A stretch of 64,000 bases of DNA from Gp6-AA40 sp963818645 (GCA_963818645.1 CAWFTF010000010.1:197894-261893), one strand, 5' to 3'. Numbered from the stretch's first letter, positions 34,963 to 44,060 are shown. Made by a program: numbers and translations. Notes: generated by a model not told the origin, from the letters alone.

Positions 34963-36051
34963 ATGGCGTGGTTCGCGTTCGCACGTGTGCTCTTCATCGC
35001 GGCTGTTGGTTATTCCGCGTTTCAACTTCAGCCGCTACTCGGCGATGCCATTCTCAACACCGTTTTCGGCGTCGTACTGGGGCTGCTGATCGTCGCATTC
35101 GAGCTGCGCCTCAAGGACATCTCCGTCACGCATATGGTCGGCGCCCTGTTGGGCGGAGCCGTCGGTCTGCTCGCGGCCAAGACCATCGGCGCCGCGCTCT
35201 ACTGGGCCAACCTGAGTGACGGACGCGTCGTCTTCCTTCACAGCGTCATCCTGCTGGCGCTGCCGTACCTTGGAATCGTGATCGGTGCGCGTAAGGGCGA
35301 GTGGCTCGAGCCGGAGAACCTCGTGAACCTGTTCCGGTCGGCCGGGCCGCGCAAGCGATACAAGATCCTCGACACGAGCGTCATCATCGACGGCCGGATC
35401 GCGGACATCTGTGAAACCGGTTTCATGGACGGAACTCTGGTGATCCCGCAGTTCGTGCTCAAGGAGCTGCAGCTTGTCGCCGATTCGTCCGATTCGATGA
35501 AGCGGAATCGTGGCCGTCGCGGCCTCGACATCCTCCAGAAGATCCAGAAGATGGCGGGGGTAGACGTCAGCATCTCCGACATGGATTTCCCGGACGTGCG
35601 GGAAGTCGATCTGAAGCTGATCGAACTTGCGCGCGCGCTTCAGGGCAAGATCGTCACGAACGACTTCAATCTGAACAAGGTCGCGCAGCTTCGTGGCGTC
35701 GAGGTGTTGAACATCAACGAGCTGGCGAACTCGCTGAAGCCCGTCGTCCTTCCCGGCGAGATCATGAAGGTCTTCATCCTCAAGGAAGGGAAGGAATACA
35801 ACCAGGGCGTTGCGTACCTCGATGACGGCACGATGGTCGTCGTCGACAACGCACGCAAGATGATCGGACGAACGATCGACGTTGTCGTCACGAGCGTGCT
35901 CCAGACGACAGCGGGCAAGATGATCTTCGGCCGCTTCATCGAGTCTGGTGCGCAGCCAGCGCCGACGGCCAACGTCGTGTCCACCGACACCGACACGAGC
36001 CGCCGTCCGCGTCCGCAGGTGCCGCCGTCGGCGGCGGCTGCAGGGAAGTAA
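34963..36051 (+). CDS. Membrane-anchored PIN-TRAM domain protein (YacL type)
   Basis: 362 residues from ATG 34963 (GGAG 7 nt upstream; TTG 34945 possible). Four N-terminal membrane segments (about 1-115), a PIN nuclease-like domain with the acidic residues in ILDTSVIIDGRI and IVTNDFNLNKVA, then a TRAM RNA-binding domain (about 275-330). Homologues such as B. subtilis YacL lie by ispD and radA, as here. Probably acts on RNA at the membrane; target unknown. The tail is Pro/Ala-rich. Confidence 0.88.
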   Translation: MAWFAFARVLFIAAVGYSAFQLQPLLGDAILNTVFGVVLGLLIVAFELRLKDISVTHMVGALLGGAVGLLAAKTIGAALYWANLSDGRVVFLHSVILLALPYLGIVIGARKGEWLEPENLVNLFRSAGPRKRYKILDTSVIIDGRIADICETGFMDGTLVIPQFVLKELQLVADSSDSMKRNRGRRGLDILQKIQKMAGVDVSISDMDFPDVREVDLKLIELARALQGKIVTNDFNLNKVAQLRGVEVLNINELANSLKPVVLPGEIMKVFILKEGKEYNQGVAYLDDGTMVVVDNARKMIGRTIDVVVTSVLQTTAGKMIFGRFIESGAQPAPTANVVSTDTDTSRRPRPQVPPSAAAAGK

Positions 36052-36052
36052 G

Positions 36053-36132
36053 TCAGAATTCAGAATGCAGGATTCAGGAGGAGGCTCGCTTCCGCTGGCA
36101 TCTGCATTCTGCATTTTGCATTCTGCATTCAG
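36053..36132 (+). repeat. Heptanucleotide inverted repeat, TCAGAAT/TCTGCAT type
   Basis: Left arm 36053-36080 (TCAGAAT, TCAGAAT, GCAGGAT, TCAGGAG); right arm 36101-36128 (TCTGCAT, TCTGCAT, TTTGCAT, TCTGCAT) followed by TCAG touching the plsC ATG. It occupies all of the 81-bp gap and leaves no room for a normal Shine-Dalgarno before plsC. Confidence 0.85.
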
Positions 36133-36900
36133 ATGATTCCTCCCTATCACTGGTGGCGGACGGTCTTCTTCCTCATTCCGTCCATCGCCGCGTACACGAT
36201 CGTGCTGGGGACGCTCTCCATCGCGTCCAGCATCTTCGAGAGCAGTGGCTACTTCGCACACTGGTGTGCGCGCACGTGGTCGCGGCTCATCCTGCTGACG
36301 ACGGGTGTGCGCGTCACGGTCGACGGTCTCGAGCGACTGGAGCCTGGCCGGACGTATGTCTTCGTCTCGAATCATCAGAGCATCTACGACATTCCGATCC
36401 TGTTCTGGTCGCTGCCGTATCAGCTTCGAATCATCGCGAAGGAATCGCTCGGCAAGTTCCCGTTCCTCGGCTGGCACTTGAGGCGCACGGGACACATGCT
36501 CGTCGATCGGCGGCACCCCGATCGCGCCAGGATCTTCGGGTGGGCCTCGCGTCTGACGTCGAACGGTCTCTCGTTGGTCGTCTTTCCTGAAGGCACGCGC
36601 AGCCGTGATGGCCGCGTGGCGAGGTTCAAAGGCGGCGGGTTCCTCCTCGCGTTGCAGGCCGGACTCCCTGTGGTGCCGCTCTCGATCGTCGGCAGCCGTC
36701 ACGTGATGTTGAAAGGACGGCTCGCGACATATCCAGGCTCCGTGCGGCTGATCGTCCACGACCCGATCGACACGCGCGAGCTGTCCGGGCTCGACCCGAA
36801 GGAGTTCGGCGAACGCGTGCGGCGAGTCATCGCGCCCGATGCGGAGTCCGACCTGGACGCCGCGCCTCCTGACGTCAATGCGCTTCACGCTCGCGCCTGA
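36133..36900 (+). CDS. plsC: 1-acyl-sn-glycerol-3-phosphate acyltransferase
   Basis: 255 residues. Acylates lysophosphatidate to phosphatidate in the inner membrane. N-terminal hydrophobic segments (about 9-55), catalytic VSNHQSIYDIPILF, substrate motif VFPEGTRSRDG and a downstream GLPVVPLSIVGS. ATG 36133 directly follows the TCTGCAT array with no Shine-Dalgarno, so initiation is unusual; the next ATG is far inside the gene. Overlaps the following gene by 23 nt. Confidence 0.9.
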   Translation: MIPPYHWWRTVFFLIPSIAAYTIVLGTLSIASSIFESSGYFAHWCARTWSRLILLTTGVRVTVDGLERLEPGRTYVFVSNHQSIYDIPILFWSLPYQLRIIAKESLGKFPFLGWHLRRTGHMLVDRRHPDRARIFGWASRLTSNGLSLVVFPEGTRSRDGRVARFKGGGFLLALQAGLPVVPLSIVGSRHVMLKGRLATYPGSVRLIVHDPIDTRELSGLDPKEFGERVRRVIAPDAESDLDAAPPDVNALHARA

Positions 36901-37510
36901 CCTCGCGGGCATCGTGTGCCCGGGTGTGATCTGGCTCGACGGGGCCACCGTCGTCGATCGCGAGCCTCGTCTCAACGCACCGCTCGCCGCCGCCGAAGCG
37001 GCGGTGCGGATGCACCCGCCAGAGGAGATCGCTGCCGTTCGCACGATGTACAAGCGCGTGGGGCTGGATCCCACCAAGACGCGTCCATCGTCTGAGGCAT
37101 TGCTGCGTCGAGTGCGCCGCGGCGACTCGTTGCCGCGCATCAACTCGATGGTCGACGTCTGCAACTGGTGCTCACTCGAGTTCCAGCTGCCGTATGGGCT
37201 CTACGATGCGTCGCGGATCGACGGCGACGTGGAACTGCGGATTGGTGGCGATGGAGAGTCTTACCCGGGGATTCGAAAAGACGATGTGAATGTGGGCGGA
37301 CGGATCACGCTCGCCGACACGCAGGGGCCATTCGGGAATCCAACGTCAGATTCCGCGAGGACGATGGTGACGACGCTAACCACTCGAGCGTTGCTGGTTG
37401 TGTTCGCTCCGCGCGAAGTCGATGCGCGACGGCTGACCATCGTTCTCGACAGCACTTCGAGTCGGATGACCGAATTCACCGGGTGCAGGGAAAGCGCCCG
37501 CCAGATCTAA
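36878..37510 (+). CDS. B3/B4 tRNA-binding domain protein
   Basis: 210 residues. Has the B3/4 domain of phenylalanyl-tRNA synthetase beta as a free-standing protein (ILP: LPRINSMVDVCNWCSLEFQL, LPYGLYDASRID, GDGESYPGIRKDDVNVGGRI, FGNPTSDSARTMVTTLTTRA). Such proteins are thought to edit or bind aminoacyl-tRNA, by homology; function untested in most. Start at ATG 36878 inside the plsC end is preferred over 36839 because family similarity begins here. It converges on the Yip1-like gene with a 4-bp overlap. Confidence 0.75.
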   Translation: MRFTLAPDLAGIVCPGVIWLDGATVVDREPRLNAPLAAAEAAVRMHPPEEIAAVRTMYKRVGLDPTKTRPSSEALLRRVRRGDSLPRINSMVDVCNWCSLEFQLPYGLYDASRIDGDVELRIGGDGESYPGIRKDDVNVGGRITLADTQGPFGNPTSDSARTMVTTLTTRALLVVFAPREVDARRLTIVLDSTSSRMTEFTGCRESARQI

Positions 37511-38004
37511 GAGACGTACTGGATGACCACGAAGACCAGCCAGCCGATGAGCACGACGGCGGCGGCGCGCAGCGTGCTGGTGTAGTCGAGCGCCTGACGT
37601 ACGGCGAGGATCGTTGCCGCCAGAAGCCAGAATGCCACGACCGTGTTGACCACTCCACCGAGGATCGGGATGAAGGCGAAGAACGCAAACAGTTGTGGAG
37701 CATAGGCGTAGCCGATGACTCGCAGCAGCTCGCCCATGTCCGTGCGCGTCTGCGGCTCGGGCAGGAGCTTCGAGCCGATCATCCACGTGACTCCGGCCCA
37801 CATCACCCAGCCGACCAGTGCGCCGATGGTCTCGCGCAGGAGGCCGATTATCCCGAGCCGCACTCCTGCGCCGAGCCCCGCTGCGAGGCTGGCGGCGACG
37901 ACGACGAGGAGGGCCTGTGCGTTGGCTGTCGTGTCCGCTTCGATTTCTTCGTAGGTCTTGACGTCCAGGAGCAGGGCGCCTTTCACGCGGTCGGCGAAGG
38001 TCAT
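37507..38004 (-). CDS. Yip1-domain membrane protein
   Basis: 165 residues with about five membrane segments (LLVVVAASLAAGLGAGV, ALVGWVMWAGVTWMIGS, LFAFFAFIPILGGVVNTVVA, AAAVVLIGWLVFVVI) after a short soluble part. It matches the YIP1/DUF1282-type layout seen in many bacteria; function unknown. ATG 38004 is taken as start; TTG 38013 is an alternative. It is transcribed opposite to its neighbours. Confidence 0.7.
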   Translation of the reverse strand: MTFADRVKGALLLDVKTYEEIEADTTANAQALLVVVAASLAAGLGAGVRLGIIGLLRETIGALVGWVMWAGVTWMIGSKLLPEPQTRTDMGELLRVIGYAYAPQLFAFFAFIPILGGVVNTVVAFWLLAATILAVRQALDYTSTLRAAAVVLIGWLVFVVIQYVS

Positions 38005-38081
38005 CTCTTTCAAGTCTACTTCCGGGCGCTGGCAGCGCGCCGCGCGAGGCGACTAGAATCAGTGCACTGAGTTCACACGCC

Positions 38082-39236
38082 TTGCATGTGTCTGCCCTCA
38101 TCGCGGCCGGCGGCCGTGGCTTGCGCTTCGGCGCCGCGCAGCCAAAGCAATTCCTCGCGCTCGGTGGACGATCGATTCTCGAACGGAGTGTCGACGTCTT
38201 CCGGAACTGCGATGTGATCGACGATCTCGTGGTGGCGGTCCCTCCCGAAGTGGTCGAGGCGCCTCCGGCATTTCTGCTCGCGGGCGGGAAGCCGATCGAA
38301 ATTGTCGCTGGCGGATCCCGTCGTCAGGATTCCGTCGCGAATGCATTCGCGCGCGTCGCCGATCGGGCGGACATCGTGGTGATTCATGACGCCGCGCGAC
38401 CGTTTGTGACCGACCAGACGATCCGGCGAACCGTTGCCGCTGCGGCGCAGTCCGGCGCCGCCATTGCGGCCATCGCGGCGCACGATACCGTCAAGCGAGC
38501 GAGTGCGGATCGCATCGTGACCGCCACGCTGCCACGCGACGAGATCTTCCTGGCGCAGACTCCACAAGCGTTTCGGACCTCGGTGCTGCGGGACGCGTTG
38601 GCGCTCGCGGGCGACGCGACTGACGAGGCGATGCTCGCGGAGCAGGCGGGGCACGCCGTCCAGATCGTGGAGGGTGATCCCCGCAATCTGAAAATCACGA
38701 CACCCTCCGATCTCGCCGTGGCGGAAAGGCTGCTCGGACTGTCATCGTCGGCGAACGCGGTCATGCGAATCGGCAACGGCTACGACCTCCATCGTCTCGT
38801 GACTGATCGGCCGCTCATTCTGGGCGGCGTCACCATTCCATTCGACAAAGGACTGCTTGGGCATTCCGATGCCGACGCAATCTGTCACGCGGTGACCGAC
38901 GCCGTGCTCGGTGCGGCGGGTGCGGGCGACATCGGTCGTCACTTTCCCGACAATGACCCGGCGTGGAAGGGGGCGAACAGCCTCCAGCTCCTTCGCAGGG
39001 CGATGACGATCGTGAACGATGCTGGATTCGGTGTCGTGAACGTCGACGTCGTCGTCATTGCGCAGAAGCCGAAGCTTGTTCCCTACGTTGACGCGATTCG
39101 CGCGAACCTGGCCGGTGCGCTCGACTGCGACGTGACCCAGGTCAGCGTGAAGGGCAAGACGAACGAAGGCGTAGATTCAATGGGCGCGGGCGAGTCGATC
39201 GCCGTCCACGCCGTCGCATTGCTCTATCGGACGTGA
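38082..39236 (+). CDS. ispDF: Bifunctional IspD-IspF (CDP-ME synthase / MEcPP synthase)
   Basis: 384 residues. IspD domain (1-225): IAAGGRGLRFGAAQPKQFLA, VIHDAARPFV, QTPQAFRTSVL. IspF domain (about 227-384): MRIGNGYDLHRLV with metal-site Asp/His, GHSDADAICHAVTDAVLG, HFPDNDPAW and VKGKTNEGVDSMG. These are steps 3 and 5 of the MEP pathway; IspE (step 4) is at 4920. TTG 38082 is the likely start; GTG 38088 is possible. Fused IspDF occurs in several phyla. Confidence 0.93.
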   Translation: MHVSALIAAGGRGLRFGAAQPKQFLALGGRSILERSVDVFRNCDVIDDLVVAVPPEVVEAPPAFLLAGGKPIEIVAGGSRRQDSVANAFARVADRADIVVIHDAARPFVTDQTIRRTVAAAAQSGAAIAAIAAHDTVKRASADRIVTATLPRDEIFLAQTPQAFRTSVLRDALALAGDATDEAMLAEQAGHAVQIVEGDPRNLKITTPSDLAVAERLLGLSSSANAVMRIGNGYDLHRLVTDRPLILGGVTIPFDKGLLGHSDADAICHAVTDAVLGAAGAGDIGRHFPDNDPAWKGANSLQLLRRAMTIVNDAGFGVVNVDVVVIAQKPKLVPYVDAIRANLAGALDCDVTQVSVKGKTNEGVDSMGAGESIAVHAVALLYRT

Positions 39237-39268
39237 CCAGAGACCAGAGCCGAGGGACCAAAGACCCG
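39235..39268 (+). repeat. Short heptanucleotide array before gltX, GACCAGA type
   Basis: Five 7-bp units (GACCAGA, GACCAGA, GCCGAGG, GACCAAA, GACCCGA) fill the 32-bp gap from the ispDF stop to the gltX ATG; the last unit ends on the A of ATG. The GAGGGAC patch may serve as ribosome site. No opposite arm. Confidence 0.75.
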
Positions 39269-40762
39269 ATGAGACTCCGTTTCGCTCCGAGCCCGACCGG
39301 GCAGTTGCACGTCGGCAACGCGCGCACGGCGCTCTTCAACTGGCTGCTCGCGCGCGGGCAGGGCGGCACGTTCATCCTGCGAATCGAGGACACCGACTTC
39401 GAGCGCTCCACGCGCGAATCCGAGCGCAGCATGATCGACGACCTGCATTGGCTCGGCCTCGAGTGGACCGAGGGCGTGGACGTTGGTGGCGAGCGCGGTC
39501 CGTACCGTCAGTCCGAGCGCCTGCATATCTATCGCGCGCATGCCGTGGAGTTGATGGCCGGCGGGCATGCGTATCAGTGTTTCTGTTCGGCAGAGCTGCT
39601 CGAGACCGATCGTACGGCGGCACTGGCCGCCGGGCGACCGCCGAAGTACGTCGGCCGGTGCCGTCAGATCTCGCGCGACGATGCACGGCGTCGCATCGAG
39701 AACGGCGAGAAAGCGGTGATTCGCTTTCGCGTGCCCGACAACCGTGACGTCACGTTCGATGACGTGGTTCGAGGCAGCGTGACGTTCAACACGGAAGTGA
39801 TTGGCGATCCCGTCATCGTTCGATCCGACGGCGTCCCCGCCTACAACTACGCTGTCGTCATCGACGATGCGCTGATGGAGATCACGCATGTGATTCGGGG
39901 TGAGGATCACATCTCGAACACGCCGCGCCAGATTCTGATCTTCGAAGCGTTCGGCTGGCGACCACCGGCGTTCGCGCATGTGTCGCTGGTGATGGGGCCC
40001 GATCACAGTCCGCTGTCCAAGCGTCATGGGGCGACGTCGGTGGCGGAGTTCCGCGCTCGCGGGTATCTGCCGGAGGCACTGACGAATTACCTCGCATTGA
40101 TCGGATGGTCGCCGGGTGAGGGCGAGGAGATCGTTCCGATCGAGCAGCTCGCGCAGAGGTTTCGTCTGCAGGACGTGGGTCACAGCGCGGGCGTGTTCGA
40201 CATCGACAAGCTGGCATGGGTGAACCGGCACTATCTCAAGGCCGCGGCGCCAGAACGGCTCGCGCGACTGTCGCTGCCGTATCTCAGGCAGCATGAGTGG
40301 GTAGCCGAGCCGTCGGCATCCGACATCGCGTTCCTCGAGCGCATCATTCCGGTTGCAGCTGCGTCCGTCGATCGGCTCGAGCAGATACCTGCCCGGTTGA
40401 AGTTCTTGTTCGATTACTCAGCGACGCGCGCGCTGGAGGATCCGACCGTGCGTGCAGAAGCCCTGGCGTCACGAAGCGTCGTCGACGCGCTTGCGGAAGA
40501 ACTGAGCGCATCGAACCGTCTGCTCGACAAGGAGGCGTTCCGCGCGGCCGCAACGCGAGTGCGCGAGCGTACAGCCCAGAAGGGGAAGGCGCTGTTTCAT
40601 CCGATTCGCCTGGTGCTCACTGGTGAGACAGAAGGGCTCGAGCTCGATCTTGCTGTCCCGGCGATCGAGGCGGGCGCATCGCTCCAGGCGTCGGGCATCA
40701 AGCGGATTCTCGGAGCCGCAGAACGTGCCCGCGAGTTCGCGTCGGCGCTGAACGGTTCATGA
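39269..40762 (+). CDS. gltX: Glutamyl-tRNA synthetase
   Basis: 497 residues from ATG 39269. Class I aminoacyl-tRNA synthetase: HIGH-type motif APSPTGQLHVGNART, LRIEDTDFERST and KMSKS-type PLSKRHGATSV. An upstream in-frame GTG lies in the heptamer array and is discounted. Whether it charges only tRNA-Glu or also tRNA-Gln cannot be decided here; no glnS or gatCAB in the window. Overlaps rlmB (ATGA). Confidence 0.96.
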   Translation: MRLRFAPSPTGQLHVGNARTALFNWLLARGQGGTFILRIEDTDFERSTRESERSMIDDLHWLGLEWTEGVDVGGERGPYRQSERLHIYRAHAVELMAGGHAYQCFCSAELLETDRTAALAAGRPPKYVGRCRQISRDDARRRIENGEKAVIRFRVPDNRDVTFDDVVRGSVTFNTEVIGDPVIVRSDGVPAYNYAVVIDDALMEITHVIRGEDHISNTPRQILIFEAFGWRPPAFAHVSLVMGPDHSPLSKRHGATSVAEFRARGYLPEALTNYLALIGWSPGEGEEIVPIEQLAQRFRLQDVGHSAGVFDIDKLAWVNRHYLKAAAPERLARLSLPYLRQHEWVAEPSASDIAFLERIIPVAAASVDRLEQIPARLKFLFDYSATRALEDPTVRAEALASRSVVDALAEELSASNRLLDKEAFRAAATRVRERTAQKGKALFHPIRLVLTGETEGLELDLAVPAIEAGASLQASGIKRILGAAERAREFASALNGS

Positions 40763-41490
40763 TCGTTTACGGCATCAATCCCGTGCTCGAAGCGCTTCGA
40801 GCCGGACGCGTGAAGCAGTTGTGGATCGCGCAGCGTCGCGACGATCGGATGCGCGATCTCCTTGCGTTTGCGACCACGCACGGGATCAGTCCGCAACACG
40901 TCACGCCTGACGTGCTCTCGCGTCGCGCGCGCGGCGGCGTCCATCAGGGAGTCGTTGCCGACATCGACGACGCCGCGGAGTACAGCCTCGATGACCTCGT
41001 GCGGGGCGCATCTGGGCCGCCGCTGATCGTGGTGTTGGACGGGATCGAGGATCCCCACAACCTCGGTGCGATTCTTCGTACGGCCGATGCGACCGGCGCG
41101 ACCGGCGTCGTCGTTCAGACGCGACGATCGGCGGCTCGATCGGGTGCCGCGGCGAAGGCATCGGCCGGCGCTGTTGCTCACGTCAAGATCGCTGAGGTCG
41201 TCAACGTCGCACGGGCGCTGGAGGAGTTGAAGGACTTTGGTGTGTGGACCGTGGGTCTGGCTGCCAATGCACCCACACCGTACGATCGTGTCGACTTCAC
41301 GCTGCCGTCGGCAATCGTTCTGGGAGCGGAAGGGGAGGGGTTGCGTCGTCTCGTGCGGGAACGGTGCGATTCGCTGGCGTCGATTCCCATGAGCGGCCAT
41401 GTGGGGAGCGTAAACGTCTCAGTCGCGGCCGGCGTTGTTCTCTTTGAGGCTGTAAGACAGCGGAGAAACGCAGGCCAGTCAGCAAGTTAA
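40759..41490 (+). CDS. rlmB: 23S rRNA (guanosine-2'-O)-methyltransferase RlmB family
   Basis: 243 residues. SpoU/TrmH methyltransferase: short N-terminal substrate domain beginning IVYGINPVLEALRAGRV, then the trefoil-knot domain with LDGIEDPHNLGAILRTADA, VLGAEGEGLRRLV and SVNVSVAAGVVLFEAVRQ. RlmB methylates G2251 in E. coli 23S rRNA; TrmH-type activity on tRNA is an alternative. Coupled to gltX. Confidence 0.92.
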   Translation: MIVYGINPVLEALRAGRVKQLWIAQRRDDRMRDLLAFATTHGISPQHVTPDVLSRRARGGVHQGVVADIDDAAEYSLDDLVRGASGPPLIVVLDGIEDPHNLGAILRTADATGATGVVVQTRRSAARSGAAAKASAGAVAHVKIAEVVNVARALEELKDFGVWTVGLAANAPTPYDRVDFTLPSAIVLGAEGEGLRRLVRERCDSLASIPMSGHVGSVNVSVAAGVVLFEAVRQRRNAGQSAS

Positions 41491-41596
41491 TGAAATTTGG
41501 CCGAGTTTTGTGAAGGGGCCACGAGGTCCGTGGCCAGGCAGTAAGGGGAGTGTCGGGGGAGTCTCGGGTGGTCGCAAAAGGGTGGCTTGACACGAC

Positions 41597-41626
41597 TTGC
41601 CCATCTGGCACGGGAAGTGCTATTAT
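41597..41626 (+). promoter_or_regulatory. Candidate sigma-70 promoter of the tRNA-tuf cluster
   Basis: TTGCCC (41597-41602), 18-bp spacer, TATTAT (41621-41626); predicted transcript start about 7 bp later and 8 bp before tRNA-Thr. An upstream TTGACA at 41587 is too far from the same -10. A hairpin GGCCACG/CGTGGCC (41517-41535) after rlmB could separate this unit. Confidence 0.5.
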
Positions 41627-41640
41627 TTGCCCTTTGTCTG

Positions 41641-41717
41641 GCTGGCGTAGCTCAGTCCGGTAGAGCGCCTGATTTGTAATCAGGTGGTCGGGGGTTCAAA
41701 TCCCTCCGCCAGCTCCA
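41641..41717 (+). tRNA. tRNA-Thr (TGT anticodon)
   Basis: Acceptor GCTGGCG/CGCCAGC, anticodon loop TTTGTAA, T-loop TTCAAAT, encoded CCA. First of four tRNAs before tuf, the same order as thrU-tyrU-glyT-thrT-tufB in E. coli. Confidence 0.95.
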
Positions 41718-41872
41718 TCGGCCACCTCGCCACATCTTCAGGGAAGCACCGAACACACACGGATTCCAGCGATACACGGTATCGAAAAAAGACGAGAGGG
41801 ATTCATGGATCACGTCTGCGGGGGCATTGCCCGGCGCGGGATCAAGAATGCCTCACAGACAAATGAGTTTCC

Positions 41873-41958
41873 GGGGAGGTGGCAGAGCGGTCAATCGCAG
41901 CAGGCTGTAAACCTGCCGCCTTCGGGCTACGGAGGTTCGAACCCTCCCCTCCCCACCA
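41873..41958 (+). tRNA. tRNA-Tyr (GTA anticodon)
   Basis: 86 nt with a long variable arm. Acceptor GGGGAGG/CCTCCCC, anticodon loop CTGTAAA, T-loop TTCGAAC, encoded CCA. The 155-bp spacer from tRNA-Thr shows no gene. Confidence 0.95.
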
Positions 41959-42095
41959 ACCTTTCCGCCCTGCAATGAGAGGGCTGTTCGGTTGGCGGCG
42001 CTATCTGTTTGGCGGCAAGCGCGCGCGCGCGCGGCGGGAGTGGGGGCGCTTCAAAGGTTGGCGCGCTGGACGCGAGAGACGCGACGAGCACGTAG

Positions 42096-42170
42096 GCGGG
42101 AGTAACTCAGTGGTAGAGTCACAGCCTTCCAAGCTGTTGGTCGCGGGTTCGATCCCCGTCTCCCGCTCCA
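42096..42170 (+). tRNA. tRNA-Gly (TCC anticodon)
   Basis: Acceptor GCGGGAG/CTCCCGC, anticodon loop CTTCCAA, T-loop TTCGATC, encoded CCA. Confidence 0.95.
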
Positions 42171-42248
42171 CCCTTCGCTCGAGCAGGGCGGAGGACTGTT
42201 GCGGCCGATTGGGTCGGCCGTAGCGCGCATGAGGCGAATGGCGCGAAG

Positions 42249-42324
<76 letters not shown>

Positions 42325-42433
42325 ACCTCCCTCGCGCCTGTTAACGATTGCGTGAGCTACGGTTGCCAGTTACCGGTAGTGGGCAGGAAGAGAAGACGCA
42401 GTCATCACTTCTTAGAGCGAGCGAAGAACGCAT

Positions 42434-43635
42434 ATGGCGAAAGAGAAATTTGATCGATCCAAACCGCACGTGAACGTGGGGACGATCGGGCACATCGACC
42501 ACGGGAAGACGACCTTGACGGCGGCACTGACGAAGGTGGCGGCGGACAAGGGGTGGGCGAAGTTCGTGCCGTATGACGAGGTGGCGAAGGCGTCGGAATC
42601 GCAGGGCCGGCGCGACGACACGAAGATTCTGACGATCGCCTCGTCGCATGTGGAGTATGCGACGGCGAATCGGCACTACGCGCACGTGGACTGCCCGGGC
42701 CATGCCGACTACATCAAGAACATGATCACGGGGGCGGCGCAGATGGACGGCGCCATCCTGGTGGTGTCGGCGGTGGACGGCCCGATGCCGCAGACGCGGG
42801 AGCACGTGCTGCTGGCGCGGCAGGTGAACGTGCCGTATCTGGTGGTGGCGCTCAACAAGGTGGACGCGGTCGACGATCCGGAACTGCTGGACCTGGTGGA
42901 ACTGGAAGTGCGCGAGCTGCTGAGCAGCTACAAGTTCGACGGCGACGCGGTCCCGGTGGTGCGCGTGAGCGCGCTGAAGGCGATCCAGGGCGATCCGGAG
43001 GGCGTCGCCGGGCTGGTGAAACTGATGGACGCGCTCGACAGCTACATTCCGCTGCCGGAGCGCGAGATCGACAAGCCGTTCATGATGCCGATCGAAGACG
43101 TGTTCTCGATCTCGGGCCGCGGCACGGTGGTGACGGGGCGTATCGAGCGTGGCCAGGTGAAGGTCGGGCGAGGAAGTCGAGATCGTCGGCTTCAAGCCGA
43201 CGGAGAAGAAGGTGGTCACGGGCGTCGAGATGTTCCGCAAGCTGCTGGACGCGGGCGTGGCGGGCGACAACGTCGGCGTGCTGCTGCGCGGCGTGGAAAA
43301 GACGGACGTGGAGCGCGGGCAGGTGCTCGTGCAAGCCCGGGTCGATCAAGCCGCACACGAAGTTCAAGGGTGAGGTCTACATCCTGTCGAAGGAAGAGGG
43401 CGGCCGACACACGCCGTTCTTCACGGGGTATCGGCCGCAGTTCTACATCCGGACGACGGACGTCACGGGGTCGTTGAAGTTGCCGGACGGCGTCGAGATG
43501 GTGATGCCGGGCGACAACACGACGATCACGGCGGAGCTGCACACCCCAGTGGCGCTCGAGAAGGGTGCGCGCTTCGCGATTCGCGAAGGTGGCCGCACCG
43601 TCGGCGCCGGAACCATCACGGAAATCCTCGAGTAA
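42434..43635 (+). CDS. tuf: Elongation factor Tu, two frame breaks
   Basis: GTPase that delivers aminoacyl-tRNA. GTP-binding motifs GHIDHGKTT, DCPGHADYIKNMITGAAQMD and NKVD are intact. Frame is lost at GGG 43166-43168 (one extra G) and again at 43332 (one extra C); removing both gives VGEEVEIVGF and VKPGSIKPHTKFKGEVYILS and a 399-residue protein ending TVGAGTITEILE at 43635. Such damage to an essential gene suggests sequencing insertions, unless another tuf exists. Switch I is unusual: SESQGRRDDTKILTI in place of the common RGITI-type segment. It follows four tRNAs as in E. coli tufB. Confidence 0.92.
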
Positions 43636-43644
43636 GGTGCAGCA

Positions 43645-43806
43645 ATGCGAGACATCATTCAGCTGGCGTGCGGCGAGTGCAAACGTCGTAACTACAGCAC
43701 GACGAAAAACAAGAAGAAGACGACGGAGCGGCTGGAGTTCAGCAAGTTCTGCCGCTTCTGCCGGAAGCACACGGCGCACAAGGAGATCGAAATAGAGTAT
43801 CGGTAG
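43645..43806 (+). CDS. rpmG: Ribosomal protein bL33
   Basis: 53 residues, too short for many gene finders. Reads MRDIIQLACGECKRRNYST, then EFSKFCRFCRKHTAHKE: the four-cysteine, zinc-binding form of bL33 (CGEC and CRFC). Position between tuf and tRNA-Trp/secE is the common bacterial order. ATG 43645 is 9 bp after the tuf stop. Confidence 0.95.
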   Translation: MRDIIQLACGECKRRNYSTTKNKKKTTERLEFSKFCRFCRKHTAHKEIEIEYR

Positions 43807-43868
43807 GCAGTAGCTGGACGCGAAGTAGCTGGCGCACTGCTTACCGCAACTGTTGCTGTAGCGGTCAT

Positions 43869-43944
43869 AGGTCAGTAGCTCAATTGGTAGAGCATCGGTC
43901 TCCAAAACCGAGGGCTGGGGGTTCGAGTCCCTCCTGACCTGCCA
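43869..43944 (+). tRNA. tRNA-Trp (CCA anticodon)
   Basis: Acceptor AGGTCAG/CTGACCT, anticodon loop CTCCAAA, T-loop TTCGAGT, discriminator G and encoded CCA. The rpmG-trnW-secE order is widely conserved. Confidence 0.96.
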
Positions 43945-43951
43945 ATGAAAC

Positions 43952-44047
43952 GGGGTTCGGGACTCGGGATCCGGGACTCGGCGTTCGGTGGTTCATGGTT
44001 CGAACAAGGAACGTTCGAATCGCGAGTCCCGGATCCCGGATCCCGAT
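43952..44047 (+). repeat. Heptanucleotide inverted repeat, GGGACTC/GGATCCC type
   Basis: Left arm 43952-43986 (GGGGTTC, GGGACTC, GGGATCC, GGGACTC, GGCGTTC); right arm 44017-44044 (GAATCGC, GAGTCCC, GGATCCC, GGATCCC). The loop contains GGTTCGAAC. It lies between tRNA-Trp and secE, so the tRNA precursor or secE mRNA would carry the hairpin. Confidence 0.85.
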
Positions 44048-44060
44048 AGAGACACAGAAG

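Noticed and set aside
41587..41592. TTGACA considered as the -35 of the tRNA cluster
   Set aside because: It is 28 bp from the TATTAT; TTGCCC at 41597 gives an 18-bp spacing.
43995..44060. N-terminal extension of SecE
   Set aside because: It is encoded by the GGATCCC heptamer arm and SecE similarity starts at ATG 44061.
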